Translations under genes and position numbers: made by a program
NCBI GenBank assembly: GCA_027592025.1
Contig: JAQCIQ010000005.1
Coordinates: 1-64,000, forward strand
Reading direction: 5' to 3'
DNA from: Bacteroidota bacterium
GTDB lineage: Bacteria; Bacteroidota; Bacteroidia; Flavobacteriales; Flavobacteriaceae
DNA length: 64,000 nucleotides
Part shown: positions 17,558-26,677 of the stretch, in pieces
How the letters are laid out: each line of letters starts with the position of its first letter
Numbering within the stretch: the stretch's first letter is position 1
The notes under the pieces: generated by a model
Database searches by the model: none
What the model saw: the letters and a program-made list of their open reading frames with translations, nothing else
What the model was told of the DNA's origin: nothing

Positions 17558-18567
17558 AGATAGAAAACAATGTTTCGCTCAAGTCCTTTAACACTTTTGG
17601 TGTTGAGGCCATGGCTAAGCAGTTTGTCAAGGTCAATAATGAATCAGAATTGAAAGAAGTTCTCTTTGAGAATCCTTCTGTGCCAATTTTAATTCTAGGC
17701 GGCGGAAGCAATATGCTGCTGACTAGAGATCTTGATGAGTTGGTCATTTTTAACAACATGAAAGGCATTGCCGTAGTAGCCGAGAGCGACGACTATGTGC
17801 AAGTGCAGGCCTCTGCTGGAGAAAATTGGCATCAATTGGTTTTGTGGTGTCTCGATCACAATTATGGAGGTATTGAAAATTTAGCACTAATCCCTGGCAG
17901 TGTTGGAGCTGCTCCCATTCAAAACATTGGTGCTTATGGTGTTGAACTGAAAGAAGTATTCACCGCCTGTCATGCCATCCACGTTAAAACAGGAGAATCG
18001 CAACGATTCGATCGAAACACTTGCGATTTTGGCTACAGACATTCTATTTTTAAAACTACTGAAAAAGGCAATTGGATAATCACCTCTGTCATTTTGGAAT
18101 TATCCAAAAATCATCATCACTTGAAAACGGATTATGGTGCCATTCAAGAACAACTTGACGAACTTGGCATAAAAGAGCCGACAATTCGCGATGTTGCACA
18201 AGCCGTTATAAGCATTAGGTCTTCCAAACTTCCCGATCCAAAGAAATTAGGCAATAGCGGTAGTTTTTTCAAAAACCCTGTGGTCAGTAAATCGAAAGTC
18301 GAAAACCTATTGCAATCAAACACCGACATGCCTTATTTTGAATTGTTAGAAGGCGACTGTAAAATTCCAGCCGCCTGGTTGATAGAACAATCAGGATTTA
18401 AAGGAAAACGGGTTGGCAATTGCGGTGCTCACGAAAAACAGGCCCTAGTCTTGGTCAATTTTGGAGACGCCTCGGGTTCGGATATCCTATCTCTTGCAAC
18501 AGACATCCAAAATGAAGTCAATCGAAAATTTGGCATCTTACTTGAGATGGAAGTTAATATTCTATAA
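17554..18567 (+). CDS. murB: UDP-N-acetylenolpyruvoylglucosamine reductase
   Basis: 337 aa from the ATG at 17554, which overlaps the preceding stop (ATGA). It is a FAD enzyme that reduces UDP-GlcNAc-enolpyruvate to UDP-MurNAc with NADPH. Visible features are NTFGVEAMAKQFVKV, the FAD-binding LILGGGSNMLL, IPGSVGAAPIQNIGAYG, YRHSIFK, and the catalytic-serine block GNSGSFFKNP. It is the longer E. coli-like type I form. The longer frame from 17509 is rejected because it runs through the aminotransferase tail. Confidence 0.95.
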   Translation: MKIENNVSLKSFNTFGVEAMAKQFVKVNNESELKEVLFENPSVPILILGGGSNMLLTRDLDELVIFNNMKGIAVVAESDDYVQVQASAGENWHQLVLWCLDHNYGGIENLALIPGSVGAAPIQNIGAYGVELKEVFTACHAIHVKTGESQRFDRNTCDFGYRHSIFKTTEKGNWIITSVILELSKNHHHLKTDYGAIQEQLDELGIKEPTIRDVAQAVISIRSSKLPDPKKLGNSGSFFKNPVVSKSKVENLLQSNTDMPYFELLEGDCKIPAAWLIEQSGFKGKRVGNCGAHEKQALVLVNFGDASGSDILSLATDIQNEVNRKFGILLEMEVNIL

Positions 18568-18574
18568 TTTTTAT

Positions 18575-18589
18575 AGGTCGTAGCGACCT
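18575..18589. repeat. Perfect inverted repeat AGGTCG-TAG-CGACCT
   Basis: Six-base arms around a 3-base loop, just after murB and 2 bases upstream of an exact -7 box. It is not followed by a T run, so it is a poor terminator. The position between -35 and -7 would suit an operator for the small-protein/sigma-factor unit, which is inference. Confidence 0.5.
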
Positions 18590-18591
18590 TG

Positions 18592-18599
18592 TATCTTTG
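18592..18599 (+). promoter_or_regulatory. -7 promoter box of the small-protein/sigma-factor unit
   Basis: TATCTTTG, an exact TAnnTTTG match 15 bases upstream of the ATG at 18615, adjacent to a perfect inverted repeat. Confidence 0.55.
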
Positions 18600-18614
18600 T
18601 GAAAACAAAAAAGC

Positions 18615-18815
18615 ATGTTATTACTTCTTACTTTGGGATTATTATCGCTTGGAATTGCTGGAATAGCTATAAAAATATGGGCCAAAAAAGACGGAAAATT
18701 TGAGGGAACCTGTGCTAGTCAGAATCCAATGTTGAACACTTCGGGAGAAGCCTGTGGCATGTGCGGCAAGTTACCGGATCAATTTGGAGATTGCAGTTCG
18801 ACTGAAAACAAATAA
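18615..18815 (+). CDS. Small Cys-rich membrane protein (unknown)
   Basis: 66 aa. One N-terminal transmembrane helix (LLLLTLGLLSLGIAGIAIKIW) is followed by a polar segment with four cysteines (CASQNPM, ACGMCGK containing CGMC, and FGDC). The CxxC arrangement suggests metal binding or thiol redox chemistry. I recognise it only as a small conserved type of Bacteroidota protein of unknown function. The sigma-factor gene follows after 17 bases, so the two are probably co-transcribed. A redox-sensing link to the sigma factor is speculative. Confidence 0.7.
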   Translation: MLLLLTLGLLSLGIAGIAIKIWAKKDGKFEGTCASQNPMLNTSGEACGMCGKLPDQFGDCSSTENK

Positions 18816-18832
18816 ACCAAAAGCTATTTTTA

Positions 18833-19387
18833 TTGGATTTAGACAAATACATCATAGCGGCCAAGTCCAATGATCAAAAAGCATTTAATCATATACTGAA
18901 TAGCTGTTGGAATGAGGTTTATGGTTTTATTTTAAAAAGAACTCTGAATGAAAATGATGCAGAAGACATCACCATTCAGACCTTTGCCCGAGCCTTTGAT
19001 AAGATTGGCACTTTCAATCCTGAGTATCAATTTAAAACTTGGCTCATTACCATCGCCAAGAACATTCATATTGATGCCATTCGGAGGGCGAAAACGGACA
19101 TACAACAAGAATCTGAGCAGTCGCACCAATCTGCTATGGCCACCATCGCTGATATCAATCCGACGCCCGAAGACGCTCTAATTACCGCACAAAAGTTGAG
19201 TGAACTTCGAAATAACATTAAAAAACTGAAGCCTCACTATCAAGAAGTAATACAGCTATTTTATTTTCAAGAGTTGAGTTATGCCGAAATTGCTGAAAAG
19301 CTTGACGAACCTTTGAGCAGAATCAAGGTAAAATTACTTAGAGCCAGACAATTATTAGCTTCAATAATCAGCGAATCAGGTCAATAA
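18833..19387 (+). CDS. ECF-type RNA polymerase sigma factor
   Basis: 184 aa. Sigma-70 region 2 is visible (NENDAEDITIQTFARAFDKIGTFN, then FKTWLITIAKNIHIDAIRR, near residues 40-82), and region 4 has the helix-turn-helix YQEVIQLFYFQELSYAEIAEKL followed by SRIKVKLLRARQLL. There is no ATG between the in-frame stop at 18803 and region 2, so TTG at 18833 is the probable start. No anti-sigma gene is adjacent; the only partner is the small Cys-rich membrane protein upstream. Its regulon is unknown. Confidence 0.9.
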   Translation: MDLDKYIIAAKSNDQKAFNHILNSCWNEVYGFILKRTLNENDAEDITIQTFARAFDKIGTFNPEYQFKTWLITIAKNIHIDAIRRAKTDIQQESEQSHQSAMATIADINPTPEDALITAQKLSELRNNIKKLKPHYQEVIQLFYFQELSYAEIAEKLDEPLSRIKVKLLRARQLLASIISESGQ

Positions 19388-19402
19388 TTACTGAATCCTA
19401 AC

Positions 19403-19410
19403 TATCTTTG
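19403..19410 (+). promoter_or_regulatory. -7 promoter box of lipA, 7 bases from the ATG
   Basis: TATCTTTG, an exact TAnnTTTG match with the lipA ATG at 19418. This implies a leaderless or very short 5' leader. Confidence 0.5.
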
Positions 19411-19417
19411 CGAAGTA

Positions 19418-20296
19418 ATGGAACCAACCACACAAACAAACATTTTAACCGAGAGACAAGCCAAGCCGAAATGGTTGAGGGTAAAGTTGCCGACTGGCGA
19501 AAAATATACAGAGCTTCGCGGATTGGTAGACCAATACAAATTGAACACCATTTGCACCTCAGGCAGCTGCCCCAATATGGGCGAATGTTGGGGAGAAGGC
19601 ACTGCTACATTTATGATTCTTGGCAACATTTGCACCCGCTCTTGTGGCTTTTGTGGAGTAAAAACTGGTCGGCCCGAAGATGTCAATTGGGATGAACCAG
19701 AGAAAGTAGCCCGATCCATCAAAATCATGAAAATCAAACATGCCGTCATTACTAGTGTCGACCGTGATGACCTCAAGGATATGGGCAGCATCATTTGGGC
19801 AGAAACGATAAAGGCGATAAGGAGAATGAATCCTGAAACGACTTTGGAAACTTTAATTCCAGATTTTCAAGGAGTTACTCGAAATATAGACAGAATATTG
19901 GCTGTTCATCCTGAAGTGATTTCTCATAATATTGAAACGGTTAGACGTTTGACAAGAGAAGTCCGCATCCAGGCCAAATACGATCAAAGCATGGAAGTGC
20001 TGCGGTACATGAAAAGTCAAGGACAGCGACGCACTAAGTCCGGTATAATGCTAGGACTGGGAGAGACGAGAGAAGAAGTGATTCAAACTCTTCACGAGCT
20101 CAAGGCCGCTGAAGTCGACGTTGTTACTATTGGTCAGTACCTGCAACCAAGCAAAAAACATTTGCCTGTCAAGCAGTATATTACACCCGATCAGTTTGCT
20201 GAGTATGAAGCTATTGGCTTAGACTTAGGCTTTCGGCATGTGGAGAGCAGTGCTCTAGTGCGATCCTCGTACAAAGCTCAAAAACACATCAACTAA
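19418..20296 (+). CDS. lipA: Lipoyl synthase
   Basis: 292 aa radical-SAM enzyme that inserts two sulfurs into octanoyl groups on E2 and H proteins. Both iron-sulfur sites are present: the auxiliary cluster cysteines C46, C51 and C57 (CTSGSCPNMGEC) and the radical-SAM cluster C72, C76 and C79 (CTRSCGFC). The C-terminal RSSYKA supplies the serine ligand of the auxiliary cluster. Its last 8 bases overlap the convergent lpxK. Confidence 0.97.
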   Translation: MEPTTQTNILTERQAKPKWLRVKLPTGEKYTELRGLVDQYKLNTICTSGSCPNMGECWGEGTATFMILGNICTRSCGFCGVKTGRPEDVNWDEPEKVARSIKIMKIKHAVITSVDRDDLKDMGSIIWAETIKAIRRMNPETTLETLIPDFQGVTRNIDRILAVHPEVISHNIETVRRLTREVRIQAKYDQSMEVLRYMKSQGQRRTKSGIMLGLGETREEVIQTLHELKAAEVDVVTIGQYLQPSKKHLPVKQYITPDQFAEYEAIGLDLGFRHVESSALVRSSYKAQKHIN

Positions 20297-21302
20297 CTTT
20301 TTGCTTGAGCAATTGTTCTAAACTTGACTTGAAGTCCTTTGAGTCAATCAATTTGGTTTTAATAGGAATGTAATAGCAATCATCCAAATTGGCCAATGAT
20401 TGCAGTCTGACGAAATCTTTTTCAGTAGTTAGAATTTTACCCAATCCTCCAAAACGTTCAATTTCTTTCTCAGAAAAGTGGTGGTGATCAGAATAAGACA
20501 GATGTTTAAACTTGGCTCCCAATTTTTCTAGGTATTCTACTAATGGCGCTGAATTGGCAATTCCAGTCACAAGTGTAAAAGGCTGTTTTAGAAATTCTTG
20601 AATAGAACAGAAATGACTGGAGCTATAAACGATTTCCGAATAATCAATACTTGAAAACCATACTGACTGATGAGTCATCGGATTGATGCGCGCGATATAT
20701 TCATCCTTGGCGGGCTGAGACAGATCGGCAGGGCATTTAGTAACCACTATCATGTCAGCACGTCTGGCGCCAGACTTGGATTCTCTAAGATTGCCAACGG
20801 GCAGAATAAAATCGTTAAAATATGGTTTGGAATAAGTAGTCAACAATATACTGACATCCGTCGAAATAGAGCGATGTTGAAAAACGTCGTCCAATACCAC
20901 CAGTTGAGGAGGCTTGGTCAATTTCAATAACTCCCCAATGCCTCTGCACCGATTGCCATCTACAGCAACACTAATGTCTGGAAACTTTTGCTTGATTTGA
21001 AGTGGCTCATCGCCAATATCCACTGCTGTGGATTGGTCGTTTGCCAATAAAAAACCTTTAGATTGACGGCCATAACCTCGACTCAAAAGGCCAATTTGAT
21101 ATTGTTCACCCAATAATTCTATTAATAATTCTACCATGGGTGTTTTGCCCGTTCCGCCGACGGACAAATTACCAACTCCAATAGTGCGTATAGGAAATTG
21201 AGAAGCAGGTGTCCAACCCTTGTCGTAACTCAGATTGCGAATTCGCGTAACCACAAGATATACCAAAGCAAAAGGGAACAATAAAAACCTTAATGACTTC
21301 AT
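20289..21302 (-). CDS. lpxK: Tetraacyldisaccharide 4'-kinase
   Basis: 337 aa. It phosphorylates the lipid A precursor at the inner membrane. It has an N-terminal hydrophobic anchor (residues 4-20), the P-loop VGNLSVGGTGKTPM near 43-56, LSRGYGR, and DDVFQHRSI with the catalytic Asp. It shows that the organism makes lipid A. Monocistronic on the minus strand, convergent with lipA. Confidence 0.95.
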   Translation of the reverse strand: MKSLRFLLFPFALVYLVVTRIRNLSYDKGWTPASQFPIRTIGVGNLSVGGTGKTPMVELLIELLGEQYQIGLLSRGYGRQSKGFLLANDQSTAVDIGDEPLQIKQKFPDISVAVDGNRCRGIGELLKLTKPPQLVVLDDVFQHRSISTDVSILLTTYSKPYFNDFILPVGNLRESKSGARRADMIVVTKCPADLSQPAKDEYIARINPMTHQSVWFSSIDYSEIVYSSSHFCSIQEFLKQPFTLVTGIANSAPLVEYLEKLGAKFKHLSYSDHHHFSEKEIERFGGLGKILTTEKDFVRLQSLANLDDCYYIPIKTKLIDSKDFKSSLEQLLKQKVS

Positions 21303-21392
21303 CGGGACGAATTTAAGGGATTTAAGATAAATTGTAGCGTTTCGTAAATTAAATCGTTTTGATTAAGTTCGTTGTCTGATAAACCATTGCAC

Positions 21393-22502
21393 ATGTCAAT
21401 AAAGATTCAAGATGTCATTAACTTGCTAGAAGACTGGGCTCCATTATCCTACGCCGAAGAATTTGACAATGTTGGACTCATTGTCGGAGATAAAACTAAC
21501 GCGCTGACAGGAGTTATGGTCACTCTAGACACCACTGAAGCAGTTGTTCAGGAGGCTGTTAAGAATAACTACAATTTAGTCGTCAGTTTTCATCCTATCA
21601 TTTTCAATGGGTTAAAACGACTTAACGGAACCAATTATGCAGAGAGAACTGTCATGCAAGCCATTTCACATGGCGTAGCCATTTATGCGATTCATACGGC
21701 GTTAGACAATTCAATTAAAGGAGTGAATGCGGCTATTTCAAAACAAATTGGGCTTGAAGACCGCAAGATTTTAATTCCCAAATCCGATGTTCTAAAAAAG
21801 CTAATTACCTATGTACCTTCAAACGACGCCGAAAAACTAAGAAACGCGTTGTTCGCTGCTGGTGCTGGTCATATTGGAATTTACGATCGATACAGCTTTA
21901 ACAGTTCTGGAACAGGTACGTTTAGAGCCAATTCAGGTGCCAACCCTACAGTTGGTGAAATTGGTATTGAGCACAGGGAATCAGAAATCAAACTTGAGGT
22001 GATAGTGCCGGTACATCTGCAGCACAAGATTGTAAAGATCATGCTGGAAACACATCCCTATGAAGAAGTGGCCTACGACCTCATCCCATTGGACAACAAA
22101 AGAAATGACATAGGTATGGGAATGATAGGAAGCCTTCCTCAATCGCTCAGTCAAATGGAGTTTTTAGATTTGCTTGATGCCAAATTCAATTGCCAGCAAA
22201 TTAGATACACAGACTGTAAAAAAAGTCAAATTTCCAAAGTAGCGGTGCTTGGGGGATCTGGAAGTTTTGCCATTAGTAACGCCAAGGCAAGTGGTGCCGA
22301 TGCTTTTGTAACTTCAGACCTCAAATATCACGACTTTTTCCAAGCAGAAAACGACATATTACTGGTAGATATCGGACACTTTGAAAGTGAACAGTTTACA
22401 AAAAATTTGATTGCTGATTATCTTAAGGAAAAAATGCCTAATTTTGCAATCCTTTTAACAGCAATTAACACGAATCCCGTTAGGTATTATAAGCATGGCT
22501 AA
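21393..22502 (+). CDS. Nif3-like dinuclear metal-centre protein
   Basis: 369 aa from the ATG at 21393 (an in-frame TTG at 21372 is less likely). It belongs to the NIF3/YbgI family (GTP cyclohydrolase I type 2 homolog). The N-terminal half has FDNVGLIVGD and VSFHPIIFNGLKRL. The C-terminal half has DAFVTSDLKYHDFFQA and DIGHFESE, which supply metal-ligand His and Glu. The central insert (YVPSNDAEKLRNALFAAGAG) is the PII-like domain of long family members. The reaction is unproven for the family. It overlaps the next gene by 8 bases. Confidence 0.88.
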   Translation: MSIKIQDVINLLEDWAPLSYAEEFDNVGLIVGDKTNALTGVMVTLDTTEAVVQEAVKNNYNLVVSFHPIIFNGLKRLNGTNYAERTVMQAISHGVAIYAIHTALDNSIKGVNAAISKQIGLEDRKILIPKSDVLKKLITYVPSNDAEKLRNALFAAGAGHIGIYDRYSFNSSGTGTFRANSGANPTVGEIGIEHRESEIKLEVIVPVHLQHKIVKIMLETHPYEEVAYDLIPLDNKRNDIGMGMIGSLPQSLSQMEFLDLLDAKFNCQQIRYTDCKKSQISKVAVLGGSGSFAISNAKASGADAFVTSDLKYHDFFQAENDILLVDIGHFESEQFTKNLIADYLKEKMPNFAILLTAINTNPVRYYKHG

Positions 22503-23274
22503 AGCAAAAGAAATTTCGGTAGAAGAGCGCCTAAGAGCTCTTTATGATTTGCAATTGATCGACTCTAGAGTTGATGAAATCCGCATGGTACGCGGCGAAT
22601 TGCCTTTGGAAGTTCAGGACTTAGAAGATGAAATTCAAGGGCTAACCACACGTCTAGAAAAACTTGAAACAGGCATTGTTGAGCTGAACGATCAAATCAA
22701 AGCCAAGAAAAATTTGATTGAAGAAGCTAAGTTGTTAATAAAAAAATATGCCGAACAACAAAAAAATGTTCGAAACAACAGAGAATACAATTCACTGTCT
22801 AAAGAAATTGAGTTCCAAGAATTGGAAATGCAGCTTGCTGAAAAGCATATTGCAGAATATTATGCTTCCATCGAACATAAAAACGAAGTCATTACTGGGG
22901 CTAAAGAACAAATTGACGCGCGTTCTTCCCACTTGAAACACAAACAAGCAGAATTGGGAGACATCATGGCCGAAACCGAAAAAGAAGAAGCCGCTTTACT
23001 TGAAAAATCAAAAGAGTACCAAGGCTTAATTGAGGACCGTTTGATCGACGCTTACAACCGCATCAGGAAAAATGTTAAAAACGGCTTGGCTGTAGTTGCT
23101 ATCGAGAGAGGCGCTTCTGGTGGGTCTTTCTTTACCATACCTCCTCAAGTTCAGTTTGAAATCGCAGCTCGCAAGCGAATCATCATCGATGAGCACAGTG
23201 GACGTATTTTAGTCGATTCAGAATTGGCAGAAGAGCAGAAAAACAAAATGGCTGCAATGTTAGCCTCCCTGTAG
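22495..23274 (+). CDS. Coiled-coil protein of the zinc-ribbon (zf-RING_7) family, cysteines lost
   Basis: 259 aa. A long N-terminal antiparallel coiled coil (about residues 15-180, rich in Glu, Lys and Leu) is followed by the small C-terminal domain GGSFFTIPPQVQFEIAARKRIIIDEHSGRILVD. In the general family this domain is a C4 zinc ribbon; here no cysteine remains, and Gly, Ser, Ile and His occupy the equivalent places. The exact role is unknown; the family includes nucleic-acid-associated proteins and flagellar-type chaperone-like coiled coils. Coupled to the Nif3-like gene by an 8-base overlap, a common pairing. Confidence 0.85.
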   Translation: MAKAKEISVEERLRALYDLQLIDSRVDEIRMVRGELPLEVQDLEDEIQGLTTRLEKLETGIVELNDQIKAKKNLIEEAKLLIKKYAEQQKNVRNNREYNSLSKEIEFQELEMQLAEKHIAEYYASIEHKNEVITGAKEQIDARSSHLKHKQAELGDIMAETEKEEAALLEKSKEYQGLIEDRLIDAYNRIRKNVKNGLAVVAIERGASGGSFFTIPPQVQFEIAARKRIIIDEHSGRILVDSELAEEQKNKMAAMLASL

Positions 23275-23327
23275 TTTTTTTTTGGCACAACTTTTTCTTT
23301 TACAAACTCAATCAAATCCTAGTTGAT

Positions 23328-23975
23328 ATGAAAATTGTATTCCTTTCCCTATCCTTAATTTTGCTTGGCTGTAACCAACAAGTTCAAGCGAATAAGCAAA
23401 CCGCACTATCGAACCAACCTCCTGTTGAAGTACCAATAGAGAACGGGTTGGCAAAGGCCTATTTTGCCAGTGGGTGTTTTTGGTGTGTAGAAGCAGTATA
23501 TGAAAGTGTTAAGGGTGTTGAAGAAGTCATCAATGGGTATTCTGGCGGAACGACTCCTACCATCAACTACGAAATGAGCAACACTGGGAAGACTGGTCAT
23601 GCCGAAGCCGTTGAAGTTATTTACAACCCCAAAATAGTCAGTTTCTCTACTCTGATAGATGTTTATTTTGGCTCTCAAGATCCTTTGCAAGTCAACGGAC
23701 AAGGTCCCGATCGCGGCTCTCAATATCGCTCCATCATTTTTTATCAAAACGACCTCCAAAAAAAATTGATTCTTCAAAAGAAATCGGAATTGTCCAAATC
23801 ACTCAACGCAAACGTAGCGGCTGAGGTTATGCCGTTCCAAAAATTCTTTAAGGGTGAAGATTACCATCAAGATTACGAAAAAAAGCACCCCAATCATCCT
23901 TACATTCAAAAGGTTTCCATTCCTAGATTGAATCGATTCAAGAAAAAATTTCCCGAGCTATTGAAGGAGTACTAA
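23328..23975 (+). CDS. msrA: Peptide-methionine (S)-S-oxide reductase, lipoprotein form
   Basis: 215 aa. A lipoprotein signal (LILLGC, Cys15) anchors the enzyme outside the cytoplasm. The MsrA domain starts near residue 41 with YFASGCFWCVEAVYESVKGV, giving catalytic Cys50 and a second Cys53. GYSGGTTPTINYEMSNTGKTGHAEAVEV and YHQDYEKKHP follow. It repairs oxidised methionine in envelope proteins. No MsrB domain is fused. The downstream neighbour, kynU, has its own promoter. Confidence 0.95.
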   Translation: MKIVFLSLSLILLGCNQQVQANKQTALSNQPPVEVPIENGLAKAYFASGCFWCVEAVYESVKGVEEVINGYSGGTTPTINYEMSNTGKTGHAEAVEVIYNPKIVSFSTLIDVYFGSQDPLQVNGQGPDRGSQYRSIIFYQNDLQKKLILQKKSELSKSLNANVAAEVMPFQKFFKGEDYHQDYEKKHPNHPYIQKVSIPRLNRFKKKFPELLKEY

Positions 23976-24001
23976 GCTCGTGTTAAGCTGAGTATATTTC
24001 G

Positions 24002-24009
24002 TACCTTTG
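24002..24009 (+). promoter_or_regulatory. -7 promoter box of the kynurenine operon
   Basis: TACCTTTG, an exact TAnnTTTG match 22 bases upstream of the kynU ATG. The eight following genes have gaps of at most 32 bases, so this is the likely main promoter. Confidence 0.55.
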
Positions 24010-24031
24010 TGAGACAAGGTAAACAAAGGAA

Positions 24032-25300
24032 ATGGAATTTCAGTCAGGCTTAGAGTTTGCGAAACACTTGGATGCGATTGACGAATTGAGTGAATTTCGA
24101 TCGCAATTCCATCTTCCTACTGATCCATCTGGCAATCCCCTCATATACTTTTGCGGGAATTCTTTGGGACTTCAGCCAAAAATAACAAAATCTTATATCG
24201 AAACTGAGCTCGATGACTGGGCAAAACTCGGAGTAGAAGGCCATACTCAAGGCCGCTTTCCTTGGCTGCACTATCACGAGTATTTGACCGAAACCATGGC
24301 AGAAATTGTAGGAGCGAAAAATCACGAGGTTGTGGTTATGAATTCCTTGACAGTCAACCTGCATTTAATGATGGCCTCTTTCTTTCAACCAACCCAAAAA
24401 CGGTTTAAGATTTTGATTGAAAGCGATGCGTTTCCTTCCGACAAATATGCCGTAGAATCTCAGCTCAGACATCACCATCTCGATCCTGTCGACAGCTTGA
24501 TATTGTGGTCGCCTAGAGAGGGTGAAGTGTTGCCAGACTATGAAGATCTCGAACAGATCATGAAAGAACAAGGGAATGAAATTGCCTTAGTGATGATAGG
24601 AGGAGTAAACTATTACACTGGACAATACTTTGACCTCAAGCGAATTACTCGACTCGGACACCAGTATGGGTGTATGGTTGGATTCGATTGTGCTCACGGT
24701 GCTGGAAACGTCGCCCTTAACCTCCATGACAGCGATGCAGATTTTGCTATTTGGTGCACCTATAAGTACCTTAATTCAGGACCAGGAAGTTTGAGCGGGT
24801 GTTTTGTACACGAACGACATGCGGAGAGACCAGAACTCAACAGATTTACTGGATGGTGGAACCACAATAAGGAAACCCGTTTTAACATGCGCCAGCCCTT
24901 TGATCAGCTCTTTGGTGCTGAGGGATGGCAATTGAGCAACCCTCCGATCCTTTCCATGGCAGCCATTCGCGCCTCCTTAGACCTTTTTAAGTCTGCTGGA
25001 ATGCCAGCTCTAATCGACAAGTCAAAAAAGCTGACCGCGTATTTTGAGTTCTTGCTTGCAGAACTCAGCGAAGATCGAATCAAGGTCATTACTCCAGAAA
25101 ACATTAACGAAAGAGGTTGTCAACTCAGTATTCAAATCAAAAATGCCGATAAATTCATACATGATAAATTAACCATAGCTGGAGTCATTTCCGATTGGAG
25201 GGAGCCCGATGTCATCCGAGTTGCTCCCGTCCCTCTTTACAATCGTTTCGAAGACATCTTTCAAATGATCCAACTGTTAAAAACAATTCTCAATGGCTAA
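24032..25300 (+). CDS. kynU: Kynureninase
   Basis: 422 aa PLP enzyme that splits kynurenine or 3-hydroxykynurenine into (3-hydroxy)anthranilate and alanine. Signature blocks are YFCGNSLGLQPK near residue 39, FPWLHYHEY, VGFDCAHGAGNVAL, and the PLP lysine in WCTYKYLNSGPGSLSG (Lys245). Length equals the family norm. It is the first gene of a plus-strand operon whose other members process 3-hydroxykynurenine and 3-hydroxyanthranilate, so the hydroxylated substrate is the likely one. It overlaps kmo by 8 bases. Confidence 0.96.
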   Translation: MEFQSGLEFAKHLDAIDELSEFRSQFHLPTDPSGNPLIYFCGNSLGLQPKITKSYIETELDDWAKLGVEGHTQGRFPWLHYHEYLTETMAEIVGAKNHEVVVMNSLTVNLHLMMASFFQPTQKRFKILIESDAFPSDKYAVESQLRHHHLDPVDSLILWSPREGEVLPDYEDLEQIMKEQGNEIALVMIGGVNYYTGQYFDLKRITRLGHQYGCMVGFDCAHGAGNVALNLHDSDADFAIWCTYKYLNSGPGSLSGCFVHERHAERPELNRFTGWWNHNKETRFNMRQPFDQLFGAEGWQLSNPPILSMAAIRASLDLFKSAGMPALIDKSKKLTAYFEFLLAELSEDRIKVITPENINERGCQLSIQIKNADKFIHDKLTIAGVISDWREPDVIRVAPVPLYNRFEDIFQMIQLLKTILNG

Positions 25301-26663
25301 ACCTGTCATTATTTTAGGAGCAGGCCTTTGTGGTTCCCTCCTAGCCTTAAGACTGGCTCAAAGAGGACTCCAAGTCGAGGTCTATGAAAAACGATCGGAC
25401 TTGCGAAAAGTTCATACCGAGGGCGGAAGGTCCATCAATTTGGCTTTCTCTGATCGAGGGAATAAAGGAATGAAATTGGTTGGGTTAGAAAAAAAAGTTC
25501 AGTCAATATGTATTCCGATGAAAGGCAGAATGCTGCATCAGAAAAATGGAGTAAAACAACTCGCACCCTATAGTGGTCGGCCTCACGAATACATCAATTC
25601 TATTTCACGGGAAGGATTAACAGCCTTGATTTTGGACGAAGCAGAGGCTATGCCGAATGTCACATTGCATTTCAATCACTCATGCACCTCTGTAGACATA
25701 GATCATAAGGTCGCCCATTTTTTTAATGAAATAGAGCACAAATCAATTGAGGTAGAAGGAGAAGTAATTTTTGGCACCGACGGAGCAGGGTCGTCATTAC
25801 GCAGAAGTTACGAATCACACCCCCTATTCAATATCCACGTCAGTCAAGAATTTCTTTCTCATGGATACAAGGAACTTGAAATACCTCCCGCCGCTAATGG
25901 AGGATTTAGAACCGAAAACAATGCGCTCCACATTTGGCCTCGAGGTGAATACATGTGTATAGCTCTGCCCAATCTGGACGGAAGCTTTACGGTTACTTTA
26001 TTTTTAAACAACACAGAAGGAGCATTCAATTTTTCAAATTTGAAGGACGCCAATGCAGTGTCTCATTTTTTTAAGTCTGAATTCAAGGATTTGTTTGATT
26101 TAATGCCCGATTTGATAGAAGATTTTTTTCGCAATCCTACTTCAAATTTGGGTACAATCAAATGTGATCAATGGCATTACAAGGGTCATACCTTGTTGAT
26201 GGGAGATGCTGCTCATGCCATTGTGCCTTTCTATGGACAAGGCATGAATGCTTCCTTTGAGGACGTTGTAGTTCTTGACGAAGCCATAGAAGTCTATGGT
26301 AACGATTGGCAAAAAGTATTTGAGACTTATCAAGCCAATCGCAAAAAAGACACGGACGCCATAGCTGATTTGGCAATTGACAACTTTCATGAGATGAAAG
26401 ATCACGTTGCTAATCCTATTTTTAGAGAAAAAAGACGCATAGAAATTCTGTTAGAGCAGCAATTTCCAGACTCTTATTTTTCGAAATACGCTTTGGTGAC
26501 ATTTAACGAACATATTGGTTACAGGGAAGCCATGCTTAGGGGCCGAGCTCAAGATCAATTCTTGTTAGACCAAATAACAGAAAACAATCCCATTATTAGC
26601 GGCGATTTAGAAACATTACTTTCAGAGATCAACCGACATGGAATGGAGGCAATAAACAATTAA
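25293..26663 (+). CDS. kmo: Kynurenine 3-monooxygenase
   Basis: 456 aa FAD monooxygenase that hydroxylates L-kynurenine with NADPH and O2. FAD-binding features are the N-terminal [19 protein letters not shown] and [18 protein letters not shown] in the middle, and [33 protein letters not shown] near residue 47 is the KMO-type block. The C terminus (about 400-456) is the region that in eukaryotic enzymes anchors the protein to mitochondria; here I see no clear membrane helix. It starts inside kynU. Confidence 0.96.
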   Translation: MAKPVIILGAGLCGSLLALRLAQRGLQVEVYEKRSDLRKVHTEGGRSINLAFSDRGNKGMKLVGLEKKVQSICIPMKGRMLHQKNGVKQLAPYSGRPHEYINSISREGLTALILDEAEAMPNVTLHFNHSCTSVDIDHKVAHFFNEIEHKSIEVEGEVIFGTDGAGSSLRRSYESHPLFNIHVSQEFLSHGYKELEIPPAANGGFRTENNALHIWPRGEYMCIALPNLDGSFTVTLFLNNTEGAFNFSNLKDANAVSHFFKSEFKDLFDLMPDLIEDFFRNPTSNLGTIKCDQWHYKGHTLLMGDAAHAIVPFYGQGMNASFEDVVVLDEAIEVYGNDWQKVFETYQANRKKDTDAIADLAIDNFHEMKDHVANPIFREKRRIEILLEQQFPDSYFSKYALVTFNEHIGYREAMLRGRAQDQFLLDQITENNPIISGDLETLLSEINRHGMEAINN

Positions 26664-26677
26664 CTATCTTTATCGTA

